The notes under the pieces: generated by a model | Databases searched by the model: none | Told to the model about the DNA's origin: nothing | What the model saw: the letters and a program-made list of their open reading frames with translations, nothing else | Program-made: the position numbers and the translations under genes | From: Akkermansia sp. | Lineage (GTDB): Bacteria; Verrucomicrobiota; Verrucomicrobiia; Verrucomicrobiales; Akkermansiaceae | Assembly (NCBI GenBank): GCA_017435505.1 | Contig: JAFSEZ010000053.1 | Coordinates: forward strand, 27,963-91,962 | Direction: 5' to 3' | DNA length: 64,000 bases | In this document: positions 44,091 through 53,569 of the stretch, piece by piece | Layout of the letters: the number at the start of each line of letters is the position of its first letter | How positions within the stretch are numbered: the stretch's first letter is position 1

Positions 44091-44747
44091 TTACAGCTCC
44101 AAGTCGGTATCTTCTTCGGAGGCTTCGGCATCAGCAGGCTTGGCCTTCTTTTTCTTGGCTTTTTTCTTGGCAGCCTTCTTCTTGGCTTCGGCTTCCTTAC
44201 GCTTCTCGCGTTCAATCTTCCTGCTTTCCTTTACCAAACTTTTCCAATCGCTGAGGAGCTCCTTGACTTCATTTGCGCCACCGCCGTGCTTGAGTAGTGT
44301 GCCATCAGCCGTTACCGCGACAACGTGCGGATAGCCGCGAAAACCTTCGGCCGACACCTTCACCTTATTCTTCGTTTCCGGCGTAACGATAGGGAAATTC
44401 AATTCCGACTTATCTGCCCAAGCCTTGGCTTTTTCTGTATTCGGGTCGCAGTTGAGCATGATAAGCTCCGCGCCCTTGCCCTTCATCTCCTTGTAGGCTG
44501 CATTGTTGGAGCCGGAGATAATCACGCAGTATCCGCAATTGGAGTGTGAACGCAGGAAATAGTAGACGGAGGCTTTCTTCTTGGGCTTCACCTTGGTCAC
44601 GTATTCGACCTCGCTGAGCATATCCGGAATGGTTACCACTTTTTCTTCCGTCGTTTCCTCCTCCGTGTCTTGAGCCATCACGGGTGTGTACACCAACCCT
44701 GTCACCAAAGTCAGGGTGCCCAGTATCATCATTAATTTCTTTATCAT
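44091..44747 (-). CDS. Exported thioredoxin-fold protein
   Basis: 218 residues with a signal peptide (MIKKLMMILGTLTLVTGLVYTPVMA). A thioredoxin-like core (about 55-150) starts SVYYFLRSHSNCGYCVIISG, so the active site is CGYC. Strands GAELIMLNCDP and VKVSAEGFRGYPHVVAV with the expected cis-Pro (GYP) follow. The C-terminal 50 residues are a Lys/Ala/Glu-rich helix. It may reduce or isomerise disulfides or act as a chaperone outside the cytoplasm. Monocistronic. Confidence 0.82.
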   Translation of the reverse strand: MIKKLMMILGTLTLVTGLVYTPVMAQDTEEETTEEKVVTIPDMLSEVEYVTKVKPKKKASVYYFLRSHSNCGYCVIISGSNNAAYKEMKGKGAELIMLNCDPNTEKAKAWADKSELNFPIVTPETKNKVKVSAEGFRGYPHVVAVTADGTLLKHGGGANEVKELLSDWKSLVKESRKIEREKRKEAEAKKKAAKKKAKKKKAKPADAEASEEDTDLEL

Positions 44748-44776
44748 AAAATTGTGGTGCGGTGGGTTGCGGAGGT

Positions 44777-44805
44777 AGTTTATCTTATATTGCAGGGGAT
44801 GACAA
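44777..44805 (-). promoter_or_regulatory. Promoter of the thioredoxin-like gene
   Basis: Minus strand TTGTCA (44805-44800), 17 bases, TAAACT (44782-44777); leader of about 22 bases. Confidence 0.6.
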
Positions 44806-44855
44806 GCTCATTTTAAGATGCAAATGGCCTATGGCAACAATTTTATCAAATTTTC

Positions 44856-44884
44856 TTGCTATAAGAAATGCGTCTGGGTAGAAT
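44856..44884 (+). promoter_or_regulatory. Promoter of GH20 gene, predicted near-leaderless
   Basis: TTGCTA (44856-44861), 17 bases, TAGAAT (44879-44884), then 9 bases to the ATG at 44894; no SD. Confidence 0.65.
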
Positions 44885-44893
44885 GTTCCGCGT

Positions 44894-46936
44894 ATGAGAT
44901 TCCTTTTCTTGCTTTTGTTTGCTGTGATGCTGTGCAATCCTCAGGTTGTAGCCGCTTGGGTATCACCACATCCCTTGGAATGGGAACAGGAAGCCCCTGC
45001 GGCACTCATCCCATTCCCCCAAAAGGTGGAGTGGAAGGATGGCTGCGTTTCCGTGCCTTCTGCCGGCGGATGGATGCTGCGTGGCAATGTGAAAAAATCG
45101 GATGCTATCAACATTGCATGGGCGGGAATCCTGAAAGATTGCTCCGGCAAAAGCAGAAATATCCTGGCGGTCACTTTGGAGAAGTCTCAGGATGGCTTGC
45201 CCGCAGAGGCGCTGGAGCAGGGCTACCGCTTGAGCGTGACTCCCGATGGGGTGCTCATTCGGGCGGCAAGTGATGCAGGTTTTTTCTATGGTCTGCAAAC
45301 GCTGCGCCAGTTGGCCGTAAATGGTCGTCCCTTGCGCTGTTGTGAGATAACAGACTGGCCCGCTTTCCGCTACCGCGGGTATTTGCAGGATTGCGGACGC
45401 AATTTCCGCAAGATTGAGCGCTTGAAAAAGGAGCTTGATTTGGCTGCTCAGCTCAAGGTCAATCTTTTTCACTGGCACCTCACGGATAACCCCGGCTGGC
45501 GAGTGCAGTGCAAATCGTACCCCAAGTTGAACGATCCTAAATATCGTACACGAGATTTTAATGATACGTACAGCTATGCGCAGATTCGTGAAGTCGTGGA
45601 GTATGCTCGCGAACGCCACATCACGGTGATTCCCGAACTGGATATGCCGGGGCATAGCAAGTATTTCAATAAAGCGTTTGGTTTTGCCATGCATTCCCCT
45701 GAGGGAATGAAAATCATCGGTGAGTTGTTGGATGAGTTCTGCAAAGAAATTCCGGCAGAAATGTGCCCCATCATCCATTTTGGCGCGGATGAAGTGCATA
45801 TCCCCAATGCCGTTCAGTTTGTGAATTTTGTGGTGGAAAAACTGAAATCTCACGGGCGGCAGGCCGTTCAGTGGGCCAGCCGCCGCGATTTGGGTAAGCA
45901 CCCGGACAGCATCGGCCAGCGCTGGCTGGATGGCGCGGATGTGGCTTCTGTCTCTCTTACCAATCTCAATGGCCTTACCTTTGATTCCATCATCGGCTAC
46001 ACCAATGTGTATGAGCCAGCCCTGATGGTGCGCCGCTATTTCTTCATGCGCCCCTGCGCTGCGGGGAAGGGAGATGAACTGCGCTTGGGTACAATTATGG
46101 GCATTTGGCCAGATGGCCGTGTGGAGCACAAGGAGCTCATCCCCGCCACGTGCAATATGTGGCCGGCTATGTGTGCCATGGCAGAGCGTTCCTGGCAGGG
46201 AGGCGAAGCCGATGGCGATGCTTTCCCCACCGATCTGCCTGCACCCGATACCGAGGCCAACAAGGCATACAGCCTGTTCCAGAAACGCGCAGCCGCTATC
46301 CGCAAAACCATCTTTGCCGATGAGCCATTCCCCGTGTGGCCGGAGACAGAAGTCAACTGGACGGTGGTTACCCCTGTGGGCAAGGGGCAGGTGGAGACCA
46401 CGCGCAAAGCTGTGCTGAATGGCGAGCTGGCCGGGCTTGCAACGCGCCCCGCACACGGCGCCAGTCTCTATTTCCGCACTCGCGAAGGCTCCGGCTGCAT
46501 TGGACTTTTCCCCAAGGGGCGCCCCGGCCAAACACTCTGGGCCATTACTACCATTCAAGCCAAAAAAGATGGCAAAAAGAAGTTCATGATTGGCTTTGAT
46601 GCGCCGGAACGCTCCAACCGCCGCTACACCGGCTTGCCCGCCAAACCCGGTGATTGGGATGTGGCTGGCTCACGCATTTGGGTGAATGGTAAGGAAATCC
46701 GTAATCCTCACCGCTACAAATATGCGGGGCAGCGCTCATCCGGCAATGCTTGGCAGTTCGATAATCCCCCGCTGGAGCCGGAGGAACTTTGGTGGTTGCT
46801 CGACCCCGTGGAGCTCCCCCTGGTCAAAGGCAAGAATACCATCGTGATTGAGCACCCCCTGGTTTCATGGCACCAAGCTTGGCAGGTGTCACTTATCCCC
46901 GTGAAAACGGGGGCATGGCCTCAACAAGGTAAGTAA
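44894..46936 (+). CDS. Secreted beta-N-acetylhexosaminidase, GH20
   Basis: Removes terminal GlcNAc/GalNAc from glycans, plausibly mucin-type. 680 residues with signal peptide (cleavage near VVAA-W, residue 21). GH20b domain about 35-150 (IPFPQKVEWKDG, GYRLSVTPDGVLIRAASDAGFFYGLQTLRQL), catalytic barrel from about 155 (DWPAFRYRGYLQDCGRNF, LFHWHLTDNPGWR, VIPELDMPGHSKYF), Asp299-Glu300 in HFGADEVH acting by substrate-assisted catalysis. The C-terminal 180 residues (from about 500) form a beta-rich, perhaps carbohydrate-binding, region (VNGKEIRNPHRY). Confidence 0.93.
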   Translation: MRFLFLLLFAVMLCNPQVVAAWVSPHPLEWEQEAPAALIPFPQKVEWKDGCVSVPSAGGWMLRGNVKKSDAINIAWAGILKDCSGKSRNILAVTLEKSQDGLPAEALEQGYRLSVTPDGVLIRAASDAGFFYGLQTLRQLAVNGRPLRCCEITDWPAFRYRGYLQDCGRNFRKIERLKKELDLAAQLKVNLFHWHLTDNPGWRVQCKSYPKLNDPKYRTRDFNDTYSYAQIREVVEYARERHITVIPELDMPGHSKYFNKAFGFAMHSPEGMKIIGELLDEFCKEIPAEMCPIIHFGADEVHIPNAVQFVNFVVEKLKSHGRQAVQWASRRDLGKHPDSIGQRWLDGADVASVSLTNLNGLTFDSIIGYTNVYEPALMVRRYFFMRPCAAGKGDELRLGTIMGIWPDGRVEHKELIPATCNMWPAMCAMAERSWQGGEADGDAFPTDLPAPDTEANKAYSLFQKRAAAIRKTIFADEPFPVWPETEVNWTVVTPVGKGQVETTRKAVLNGELAGLATRPAHGASLYFRTREGSGCIGLFPKGRPGQTLWAITTIQAKKDGKKKFMIGFDAPERSNRRYTGLPAKPGDWDVAGSRIWVNGKEIRNPHRYKYAGQRSSGNAWQFDNPPLEPEELWWLLDPVELPLVKGKNTIVIEHPLVSWHQAWQVSLIPVKTGAWPQQGK

Positions 46937-46958
46937 TGCGCTTGCCGTGCGCTGCTAC

Positions 46959-48263
46959 TCATTGCTTGCGCCTACATGCAATAAAGAGCAGCGCACAGGC
47001 GCACATGCAGAACGGGTAGAAAAGATAGGGGATGATTTGCAAGGAGCCAATCCCGGCCAGGGCTGCACCCATGAGAAGTTGTGCCCCGTAGGGAATGATG
47101 GCCTGTGCCACGCAGGAAAATGTATCCAGCAGACTGGCTGCGCGGGTAGGAGATACCCCGTAGCGCTGAGCCACGCGGCGGGCAATGTTGCCCACGGCCA
47201 CGATGGCTACGGTATTGTTTGCCGTGCAGAAGTTGGCCAGCATGGTCATGGCACCTATACCGAGTTCTGCTCCGCGTCTCCCGTGAATATGGCGGCACAG
47301 GTGGGTGATGATGTAGGTAAGCCCGCCGTTGTAGCGGATAAGTTCCAACACGCCCGCTGCCAGCAGGGTCACGATGATGAGTTCGCCCATGCCGGTGATA
47401 CCTTTGCCCATAGCTCCCGCCCAATCCATCAGGTTGGTGCCTTGCAGACACAGGGCTGCCACTCCGGTGCCCGCCAGCCCCAGGATGAGCACGCGCATCA
47501 CATTCAGGCCGCAAAGTGCGGTTACCAAGACCAATATGTACGGCAGCACCAGCCACATGTGCTCCGGTGCGTTGCGTGCTGTGCTTTGCAAATCCCACCC
47601 TAGTACGCTATACAGAGCAAAAACGAGGATAGCCGCCGGAAGCACAATGCGGAAATTAGCGCGGAATTTATCCTTCATCGCGCAGCCTTGGGTGCGTGTG
47701 GCGGCTATGGTGGTGTCGGAAATGAAGGAAAGATTATCCCCGAAGAATGCGCCGCCTACCACTGCACCTGCCATGAGCGCTACGCTGCTGCCCGCCCCCG
47801 TGGCCAACCCGGCCGCCACCGGCATGAGCGCCACTATCGTGCCAACGGAGGTGCCGATGGAAAGAGAGATAAGACACGCAGCCAGAAACACGCCGGGAAG
47901 CAACATGTTGGCGGGTAGGGCGTACAATGTCAGATTCACCATGGCATCCACCGCCCCTGTATACTTTGCACTCTGCGCAAATGCCCCGGCGAGTATGAAA
48001 ATCCAAATCATCATCATGATGTTGCTGTGCGCTGCCCCCTTGGAAAATTGCTCGGTCTTGCGCACCAACGAACCCGGGCGGCATACCACAAAAGCCCATA
48101 CCGCCGCTGCCAAAAAGGCTACCGTCACGGGCATCTTGTAAAAGTCTCCCGCGCTTATGGAGCTGATAACGTATACAAGGAAAAAGATCACGAGAGGGCT
48201 CAATGTGAGAAACCCGCGTAAGTGGTTGATGTAGGGAAGTTCGTTATCTTGTTTCTTAGCCAT
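46959..48263 (-). CDS. NhaC-family Na+/H+ antiporter
   Basis: 434 residues with about 11-12 membrane helices. SLSIGTSVGTIVALMPVAAGLATGAGSSVALMAGAVVGGAFFGDNLSFISDTT is the NhaC/NhaD hallmark with the conserved GGAFFGDNLSPIS-like ion-binding loop, and TANNTVAIVAVG repeats in the second half. It probably exports sodium; related members exchange amino or organic acids (for example malate/lactate), so the substrate is not certain. Monocistronic and convergent with the GH20 gene. Confidence 0.87.
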   Translation of the reverse strand: MAKKQDNELPYINHLRGFLTLSPLVIFFLVYVISSISAGDFYKMPVTVAFLAAAVWAFVVCRPGSLVRKTEQFSKGAAHSNIMMMIWIFILAGAFAQSAKYTGAVDAMVNLTLYALPANMLLPGVFLAACLISLSIGTSVGTIVALMPVAAGLATGAGSSVALMAGAVVGGAFFGDNLSFISDTTIAATRTQGCAMKDKFRANFRIVLPAAILVFALYSVLGWDLQSTARNAPEHMWLVLPYILVLVTALCGLNVMRVLILGLAGTGVAALCLQGTNLMDWAGAMGKGITGMGELIIVTLLAAGVLELIRYNGGLTYIITHLCRHIHGRRGAELGIGAMTMLANFCTANNTVAIVAVGNIARRVAQRYGVSPTRAASLLDTFSCVAQAIIPYGAQLLMGAALAGIGSLQIIPYLFYPFCMCACALLFIACRRKQ

Positions 48264-48343
48264 GCGCACTCATTCTACCAGCTATTACTTTCGTGGTAAA
48301 GCTCGAAGTTTTTTGCTATTTCTCCGCTTCCTGCATTTGAAGG

Positions 48344-48371
48344 TTGACAAGCTGTTTCTGTGTGCTACGAT
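48344..48371 (+). promoter_or_regulatory. Promoter of the S6-like PEP-CTERM protease gene
   Basis: TTGACA (48344-48349), 16 bases, TACGAT (48366-48371); leader of about 21 bases. Confidence 0.6.
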
Positions 48372-48399
48372 GCGATAGATTTTAGTACGTCTTCACTCT

Positions 48400-51300
48400 A
48401 TGAAATTGCGCTTGCCTCACCTGTTGTTCATCGCGTTGGTTGTCACTATGGTGTCTGCACCTGCCGGAGCGGCTGTGATGCATTCGGATGTGTCGCGTAA
48501 TACCTACATTGATTTTGCGACCAATTCGGGGCGCTTTGCGGTGGGCTCAACGAGTGCCATGTTGGATTACATTCGTAAGCGAGATGGTGGTGTGAAGCTG
48601 AGTTATACGGATTCTGCTGCTAAGGATTCCTATACCTTGGAGCATGGCATGATTAGCTTTGATGCCGTGTCCGATATCGGTAGCTCGACTGCTATCGGTT
48701 ATAATTATGTGGTGACGGTAGCGCATCAGCAATCTGCTCCCATGCCTACGTTTACCTCCAACGATTGGGGGATTGGGGAAAAACGTAGTATCAAGTATCG
48801 CGGTATTCAGGAAGGAACTCAATTCATTCATCAGTTATTTGGCGGTTCTGCCGATTCGGAAAAGGATTACAAAATAAATCGCTTGAGTAAACTGGTGACA
48901 GATGTTGAAACTGCGACTGTTTATTCCGGTGATATTACTAAGAATTGTGTGGGGAATAATACCCTTGTCTATCGTGTTGGTGGCGGTACCCAGTCTGTTT
49001 GGGATGCTTCCGGCACCGAGACCACGGTGAATGGTGCCGGGCTTTATACAGTGGGTGGTATCGGTTATGTGAGTAGCGTAGTAGATGTCTCTGATAATGA
49101 CGACGATTTTCAGCGAGTATATCTGACAACAGCCGGTGGAAAAGCAGCAGGCAAAGGTGCAACGGATAATACACCTCTCCCCTTTGGAACGATGGGGGGC
49201 GACTCCGGGAGCCCCTACTTTGTGTGGGACAGTGAGAGTGAAAGTTTTCAGTTTTTAGCGGCGCATATCGGCACTAACGGTGATACATATAAGCGTGCCG
49301 GCACGGCTCAGGAGTGGACAGCCGAGGTGATGGAAGCTGACAACGTGCGGGTGAATATGGGGCGTACAGACGGCACCTTGCGCTTTAGTGGTGCAGAATC
49401 CGGCGAAAAAGATGGGAAAGTGGACGGTATAGAAGATACGTTTAATGTGGGTGGTACAGATGTAAGCGTGACAGTGCCGGCGGCGGTTGGTTATTTGAGA
49501 AATAGCGATAATTCCAATATCTACATTGACGATGCTTGGAACTCTGCCACATTTAATGGGGTAGACGTGGAAGCTTGGGGGCATACGTGGAAATCGCTTT
49601 CATCTCTCAAGGATAGTGATACATGGTATGGCTATGGGGATGAGTATTTGAATGCCACGGCAAGCGCATATTACGATAATTCCGGAGATGATGAAAAGAA
49701 AGAGCCGGTGATAGCCACCGGAGTAACTTATGCCAAACTCTACCGGACGCAGAATGTAGTGTTGGAAGCAGCAGCGGATAAAGCCAATTATATCGTGCAG
49801 GTGGATGCGGATACTGATTTGGGTATTGGCTACTTGCACTTTGCTGCCAATGGGCATAAAGAGGTGCAGTTTAATGTGCAATCTGCGGAGAATCATTTGC
49901 TCAATTCTGCCGGCTATGTGGTGGATGAAGATGTACAGGTGAATGTGAGCCTGCGCAATACCGATGCTTCATACATGCGCGAGTGGCGCAAAGTGGGCGA
50001 TGGTACGCTGAATATCTGCGGGGAGGGGAAAAATGAAATCTTCCTGAATGTGGGTGGCAAGGGTGAAACGCTGTTGAACCAAAAAGAGGGGTATGCCGCC
50101 TATAATGTGTTGGCTAATACCGGTTCTACGGTGCGAATCAAAGATACTTCGCAGATTTACCGTGATTTCACCTTTGGCAATGGCGGTGCTACGCTGGATA
50201 TGAATGGTAACAGCATGGATTGGTTCTTGACTAAGGGGGAGGATCGTACGGATGCATTTACCATTCATGCCCTGACTGAGGAGGCTATCATATCTAACTC
50301 TGCTGCGCAAAAAGCCGTTTTGACATTCAAGGAAGGCGCAGAGCAGAAATTTGTCGGTTCGTTCCGGGATTCGGCAACATCTGCCTTGGGCATTGTGTAC
50401 GATGGTAAGGGTACGTGGGAGCTCAACAGTATACGCACTAATCTTGAGAACAAGGATAGCGGGCTTACCGTCATGAGCGGCACGGTTCGTCTGGCCGGTA
50501 CTCTTACGGTTCATGGTTTTGGCTCTTACAGTGCCTCCCCGGATACGGCTGACTTTTCCACCCGTGAGGATGATTGGCACTATGCAGATGCCGCCATGAA
50601 TGTGACCGTGGCAGATGGAGCTACCTTTGAACTGGCCGGCCACGCCCGCCTGACGGGTGATGTTACCGTGCAGACCGGTGGCACCTACATCATGCGTGAA
50701 GGAGTGAACCATGCCGAGGAGTACATAGAGGGCGGCGAGAACAAAGAAAGCACCGGTGGCGAAGTTGCCAAGTATTATGGGCATTGGGGGGATGTGAAGC
50801 TGGCAGAGGATAGTGAAATGCTGGTGGCCTACACAGTCGGTACAGATACTGCCACTCGCTATACAGGCAAGGTGAGCGGGCCTGGGAAACTCACCGTGGA
50901 TTTGGGTACGGATGCTGCCGCTTTTGTGCTGGATGGCGAGGTTAGCGGCGTGAAATCTGTGGATGTTGTAGGCAAGAGTAAATTGGAGCTGGGCAGCAAT
51001 GTCACCATTGCTGAGCTGCAATCCGGCAATGCCTCGTTTACCAAAGTGCATACCATGAATGAGGATGTGCTGAGCGGTTCGGAAGAAGAACAGCTGAGCA
51101 TGAAGAATACATACATGGTTGTGACTGCGGGTAAGACATATACTATTTCACATGCCAAGGTAGAAGGATCATATATAGATGCCAAGGAAGGGTCCACCCT
51201 GAAGCTCAGCGATGTATATGTGGCTGCCGGTACGTATTTGACGGATGCGCCTGCTACTTTGGTGGCAGATGATACCACCTTGCAGGTAGTGGTCGGGACG

Positions 51301-51777
51301 AATGCTACGGCACAGGCTTTGACATTGGGTGGAGCGCTGATGGTGGAAGCCCCCGGAGGGGCAGATAAAGCCACTGTGGCAGCCACGGACAAGGTGTTGC
51401 AAATTACCTCTTCCATCATGGATACATTTACGGTGACCGGTAGTTTGCTGACGATTGATTTGACCGGCTCTGAATGGAGTTTTGATGGCACGGCACTCAC
51501 CCTCAATGGTGTAGCCGTGGGCGATTGGATTGCCTTGAGCTTTGATACGGATGACAAGAGTGCAGCCTCATTTGACAAGAATCTGGCGGTGAAGCTCACT
51601 TTCTCCGGTGTAGAGACTTTGGCAGATGTGAGCCTGACAGGCTATTACAATGTAGCAGAGGCGGCTCCCACAACCGTTTATTTCCAAACACGCTATGTGC
51701 CGGAACCAAGCACTGCAACGCTTTCATTGCTTGCGTTGGCCGCACTTTGTGCCCGCCGCCGCAGAAGAATGGCATAA
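48400..51777 (+). CDS. S6/IgA-protease-like passenger protein with PEP-CTERM tail
   Basis: 1125 residues. Signal peptide ends near AGAA-V (about 25). Residues about 30-340 look like a chymotrypsin-fold peptidase of family S6, the serine-protease autotransporters: His109 in VVTVAHQ, an Asp in KDYKINRLSKLVTDV (about 156), and Ser269 in MGGDSGSPYFVW. The rest (about 400-1090) is Gly/Asp/Thr-rich, beta-helix-like passenger repeats (e.g., GDGTLNICGEGKNEIFLNVGG). Instead of an autotransporter barrel it ends with VPEPSTATL, a hydrophobic helix and a basic stretch: a PEP-CTERM sorting signal. Predicted to be anchored or processed by an exosortase. A protease for host or polymer proteins is inference. 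Confidence 0.8.
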   Translation: MKLRLPHLLFIALVVTMVSAPAGAAVMHSDVSRNTYIDFATNSGRFAVGSTSAMLDYIRKRDGGVKLSYTDSAAKDSYTLEHGMISFDAVSDIGSSTAIGYNYVVTVAHQQSAPMPTFTSNDWGIGEKRSIKYRGIQEGTQFIHQLFGGSADSEKDYKINRLSKLVTDVETATVYSGDITKNCVGNNTLVYRVGGGTQSVWDASGTETTVNGAGLYTVGGIGYVSSVVDVSDNDDDFQRVYLTTAGGKAAGKGATDNTPLPFGTMGGDSGSPYFVWDSESESFQFLAAHIGTNGDTYKRAGTAQEWTAEVMEADNVRVNMGRTDGTLRFSGAESGEKDGKVDGIEDTFNVGGTDVSVTVPAAVGYLRNSDNSNIYIDDAWNSATFNGVDVEAWGHTWKSLSSLKDSDTWYGYGDEYLNATASAYYDNSGDDEKKEPVIATGVTYAKLYRTQNVVLEAAADKANYIVQVDADTDLGIGYLHFAANGHKEVQFNVQSAENHLLNSAGYVVDEDVQVNVSLRNTDASYMREWRKVGDGTLNICGEGKNEIFLNVGGKGETLLNQKEGYAAYNVLANTGSTVRIKDTSQIYRDFTFGNGGATLDMNGNSMDWFLTKGEDRTDAFTIHALTEEAIISNSAAQKAVLTFKEGAEQKFVGSFRDSATSALGIVYDGKGTWELNSIRTNLENKDSGLTVMSGTVRLAGTLTVHGFGSYSASPDTADFSTREDDWHYADAAMNVTVADGATFELAGHARLTGDVTVQTGGTYIMREGVNHAEEYIEGGENKESTGGEVAKYYGHWGDVKLAEDSEMLVAYTVGTDTATRYTGKVSGPGKLTVDLGTDAAAFVLDGEVSGVKSVDVVGKSKLELGSNVTIAELQSGNASFTKVHTMNEDVLSGSEEEQLSMKNTYMVVTAGKTYTISHAKVEGSYIDAKEGSTLKLSDVYVAAGTYLTDAPATLVADDTTLQVVVGTNATAQALTLGGALMVEAPGGADKATVAATDKVLQITSSIMDTFTVTGSLLTIDLTGSEWSFDGTALTLNGVAVGDWIALSFDTDDKSAASFDKNLAVKLTFSGVETLADVSLTGYYNVAEAAPTTVYFQTRYVPEPSTATLSLLALAALCARRRRRMA

Positions 51778-51790
51778 CATCACTAACACG

Positions 51791-51819
51791 TTGACTTTGC
51801 GCGCTGCATTCATTACGAT
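51791..51819 (+). promoter_or_regulatory. Promoter of lipoprotein hydrolase gene, predicted leaderless
   Basis: TTGACT (51791-51796), 17 bases, TACGAT (51814-51819), 6 bases to the ATG at 51826. Confidence 0.7.
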
Positions 51820-51825
51820 GCAGGT

Positions 51826-53487
51826 ATGCTGAAACGAACGACATTCGGACGTTACTATTCGTTGTGCTTGGCGGTGCTGCTGGCTGTAGTGCTGGGAGCA
51901 TCATGTTCTTCGTCACTTGTGCCGGAGCCCCGTATGCCACGGGAAAGCCGTCAAGAATTGCCGGATGCCGCAGTCATTGCTCGGCTGCGAACGCTTTGGG
52001 ACGAGCTGCAGAAAACCTCTCTCTCTCCTGAGCAGTATGCCGATGTGGTGGCTAGGTACAACGCAGATTTGCTCACGCTCATTCGGCGTGTGCGTGTGGA
52101 CTACGTGAAAGATTGGAAAGAGGGGCGTACCCATCAGGCCGAGGGGTTTACGTGGACGCACGAGGTGGACGGCCCCCAATTGCCCCTGGTGGAATTGTAT
52201 AGCGAGGTGCTTCCCGCAGTCGATGTGCCGATTGAAAATTTGGATGAGCGTTTCAGCGTGCCCGGCTTGGGCGTGCCTTTGGTCGGTATCATCCCCGCTG
52301 ACAAGGTGGATAAATCCAACATCAAGTTCAACATTCGTACGCGCGGTACAGTTCGCACGCTTACCGCCGTGCTCACCTTCCCCAAGGGAAAAAACGCCAT
52401 GCCGGTCTTGCGCCTCATCCCGCGCCACCGCACGGAAACGGTGCGTGTGGGGAGACTCGACTACCGGCTGGCAGCCGATTTCTCTGCTCCGATTGAGGTG
52501 TACTGGAATCTCACCCATGTGAAAAAAGACCGCTTCTTGGGTATGCTCAAACCACAAGAATTGCGAGACAGCATGGGTCTTTCCTGCATGGAGGTTTATA
52601 ACCCCCACAAGATTCCCGTCATCCTCACCCATGGCCTCCTCTCCAGTGCCGGAACTTTTGATAATATGGTGAACCGCCTCATGGCAGACCCCGAAGTGCG
52701 CTCCCGATACCAATTCTGGTATTTCAATTACCCCACCGGGGTGACCTGGACACTCACCGCCGCCGAATACCGCAAAGCCTTGCGTGAGGTGCGCCGAAAA
52801 CTCGACCCCGAGATGAAAAATAAGAATTGGGATAACATGGTGGTAGTGGGGCACTCCATGGGCGGTCTTATCACCCGCTATAGCCAGAGTTTGGAACCCT
52901 GGATGCTGGTGAAAAATAATGAAATAACCAAGGGGAAGTGGGCCAAATATGCAGATGCTCGCTATGTGGATGAGCCTATACCGGAGAAATCGCTCAATGC
53001 GTTTCGTGATGTCTTTTTCTTCCGTCCTGTGCAGGCCGGCATGGTGGTGTACATGGCCACGCCGCATCGCGGAGCACCGCTGGCTCGTTACCGCATTGTC
53101 AACGCTCTGCTCAAGCTGGTTAAGTTGCCCGAAACTCTGGTGGATGAAATTGTCAACATAGCCACGTTGCAGGATGACAGCATCCTCCTGAATCCGGAGC
53201 GCATCACGGCGTGGTTCACCAGCGTGGGCCAACTCTCGCCGGAAAGTTACTCTATTGCGGGGTTGCAAAACCTCAAGCTCCGCAACGTGCCCACCCACTC
53301 TATCATTGGAGACCAGGGAGACAATGATACCCCCAAGAGCTCCGATGGTATAGTCCCCTATTGGTCCAGCCACTTGCCGTGGGGTACAGAGCAGATTGTG
53401 CCGGCCGGTCACTCGGTACAATCCGTCCCGGAGACGGCTGAGGCTTTCGGGAAAATCCTCCGCGATTACGCGCGCTCGTTGAAGTAA
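51826..53487 (+). CDS. Lipoprotein alpha/beta-hydrolase (lipase/esterase-like)
   Basis: 553 residues. The N-terminus has a lipobox ending GASC near residue 26, so membrane anchoring at the envelope is expected. The alpha/beta-hydrolase core (about 255-545) contains IPVILTHGLLSS (oxyanion), the nucleophile elbow VVVGHSMGGLITRY with Ser344, and a late VPAGHSVQS with the catalytic His. An N-terminal domain of about 230 residues is not recognised. It may act on lipids or esters; PGAP1-type acyl hydrolase is another possibility. Confidence 0.82.
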   Translation: MLKRTTFGRYYSLCLAVLLAVVLGASCSSSLVPEPRMPRESRQELPDAAVIARLRTLWDELQKTSLSPEQYADVVARYNADLLTLIRRVRVDYVKDWKEGRTHQAEGFTWTHEVDGPQLPLVELYSEVLPAVDVPIENLDERFSVPGLGVPLVGIIPADKVDKSNIKFNIRTRGTVRTLTAVLTFPKGKNAMPVLRLIPRHRTETVRVGRLDYRLAADFSAPIEVYWNLTHVKKDRFLGMLKPQELRDSMGLSCMEVYNPHKIPVILTHGLLSSAGTFDNMVNRLMADPEVRSRYQFWYFNYPTGVTWTLTAAEYRKALREVRRKLDPEMKNKNWDNMVVVGHSMGGLITRYSQSLEPWMLVKNNEITKGKWAKYADARYVDEPIPEKSLNAFRDVFFFRPVQAGMVVYMATPHRGAPLARYRIVNALLKLVKLPETLVDEIVNIATLQDDSILLNPERITAWFTSVGQLSPESYSIAGLQNLKLRNVPTHSIIGDQGDNDTPKSSDGIVPYWSSHLPWGTEQIVPAGHSVQSVPETAEAFGKILRDYARSLK

Positions 53488-53509
53488 TCATTCCCTTTGC
53501 CCGCTGCAT

Positions 53510-53542
53510 AAAAAGCCCGCGCCAAGTGCAACCGGCGCGGGC
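53510..53542 (-). terminator. Intrinsic terminator of cytochrome c peroxidase gene
   Basis: 9-bp stem GCCCGCGCC/GGCGCGGGC (53515-53523 with 53534-53542), 10-base loop, T5 on the minus strand. Confidence 0.85.
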
Positions 53543-53569
53543 GATAAGTGCGGTTCGACAATCAGAGAA

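Noticed and set aside
51913..53421. 502-codon minus frame opposite the lipoprotein hydrolase
   Set aside because: The hydrolase frame has a promoter, lipobox and GHSMGG; the antisense frame has none.
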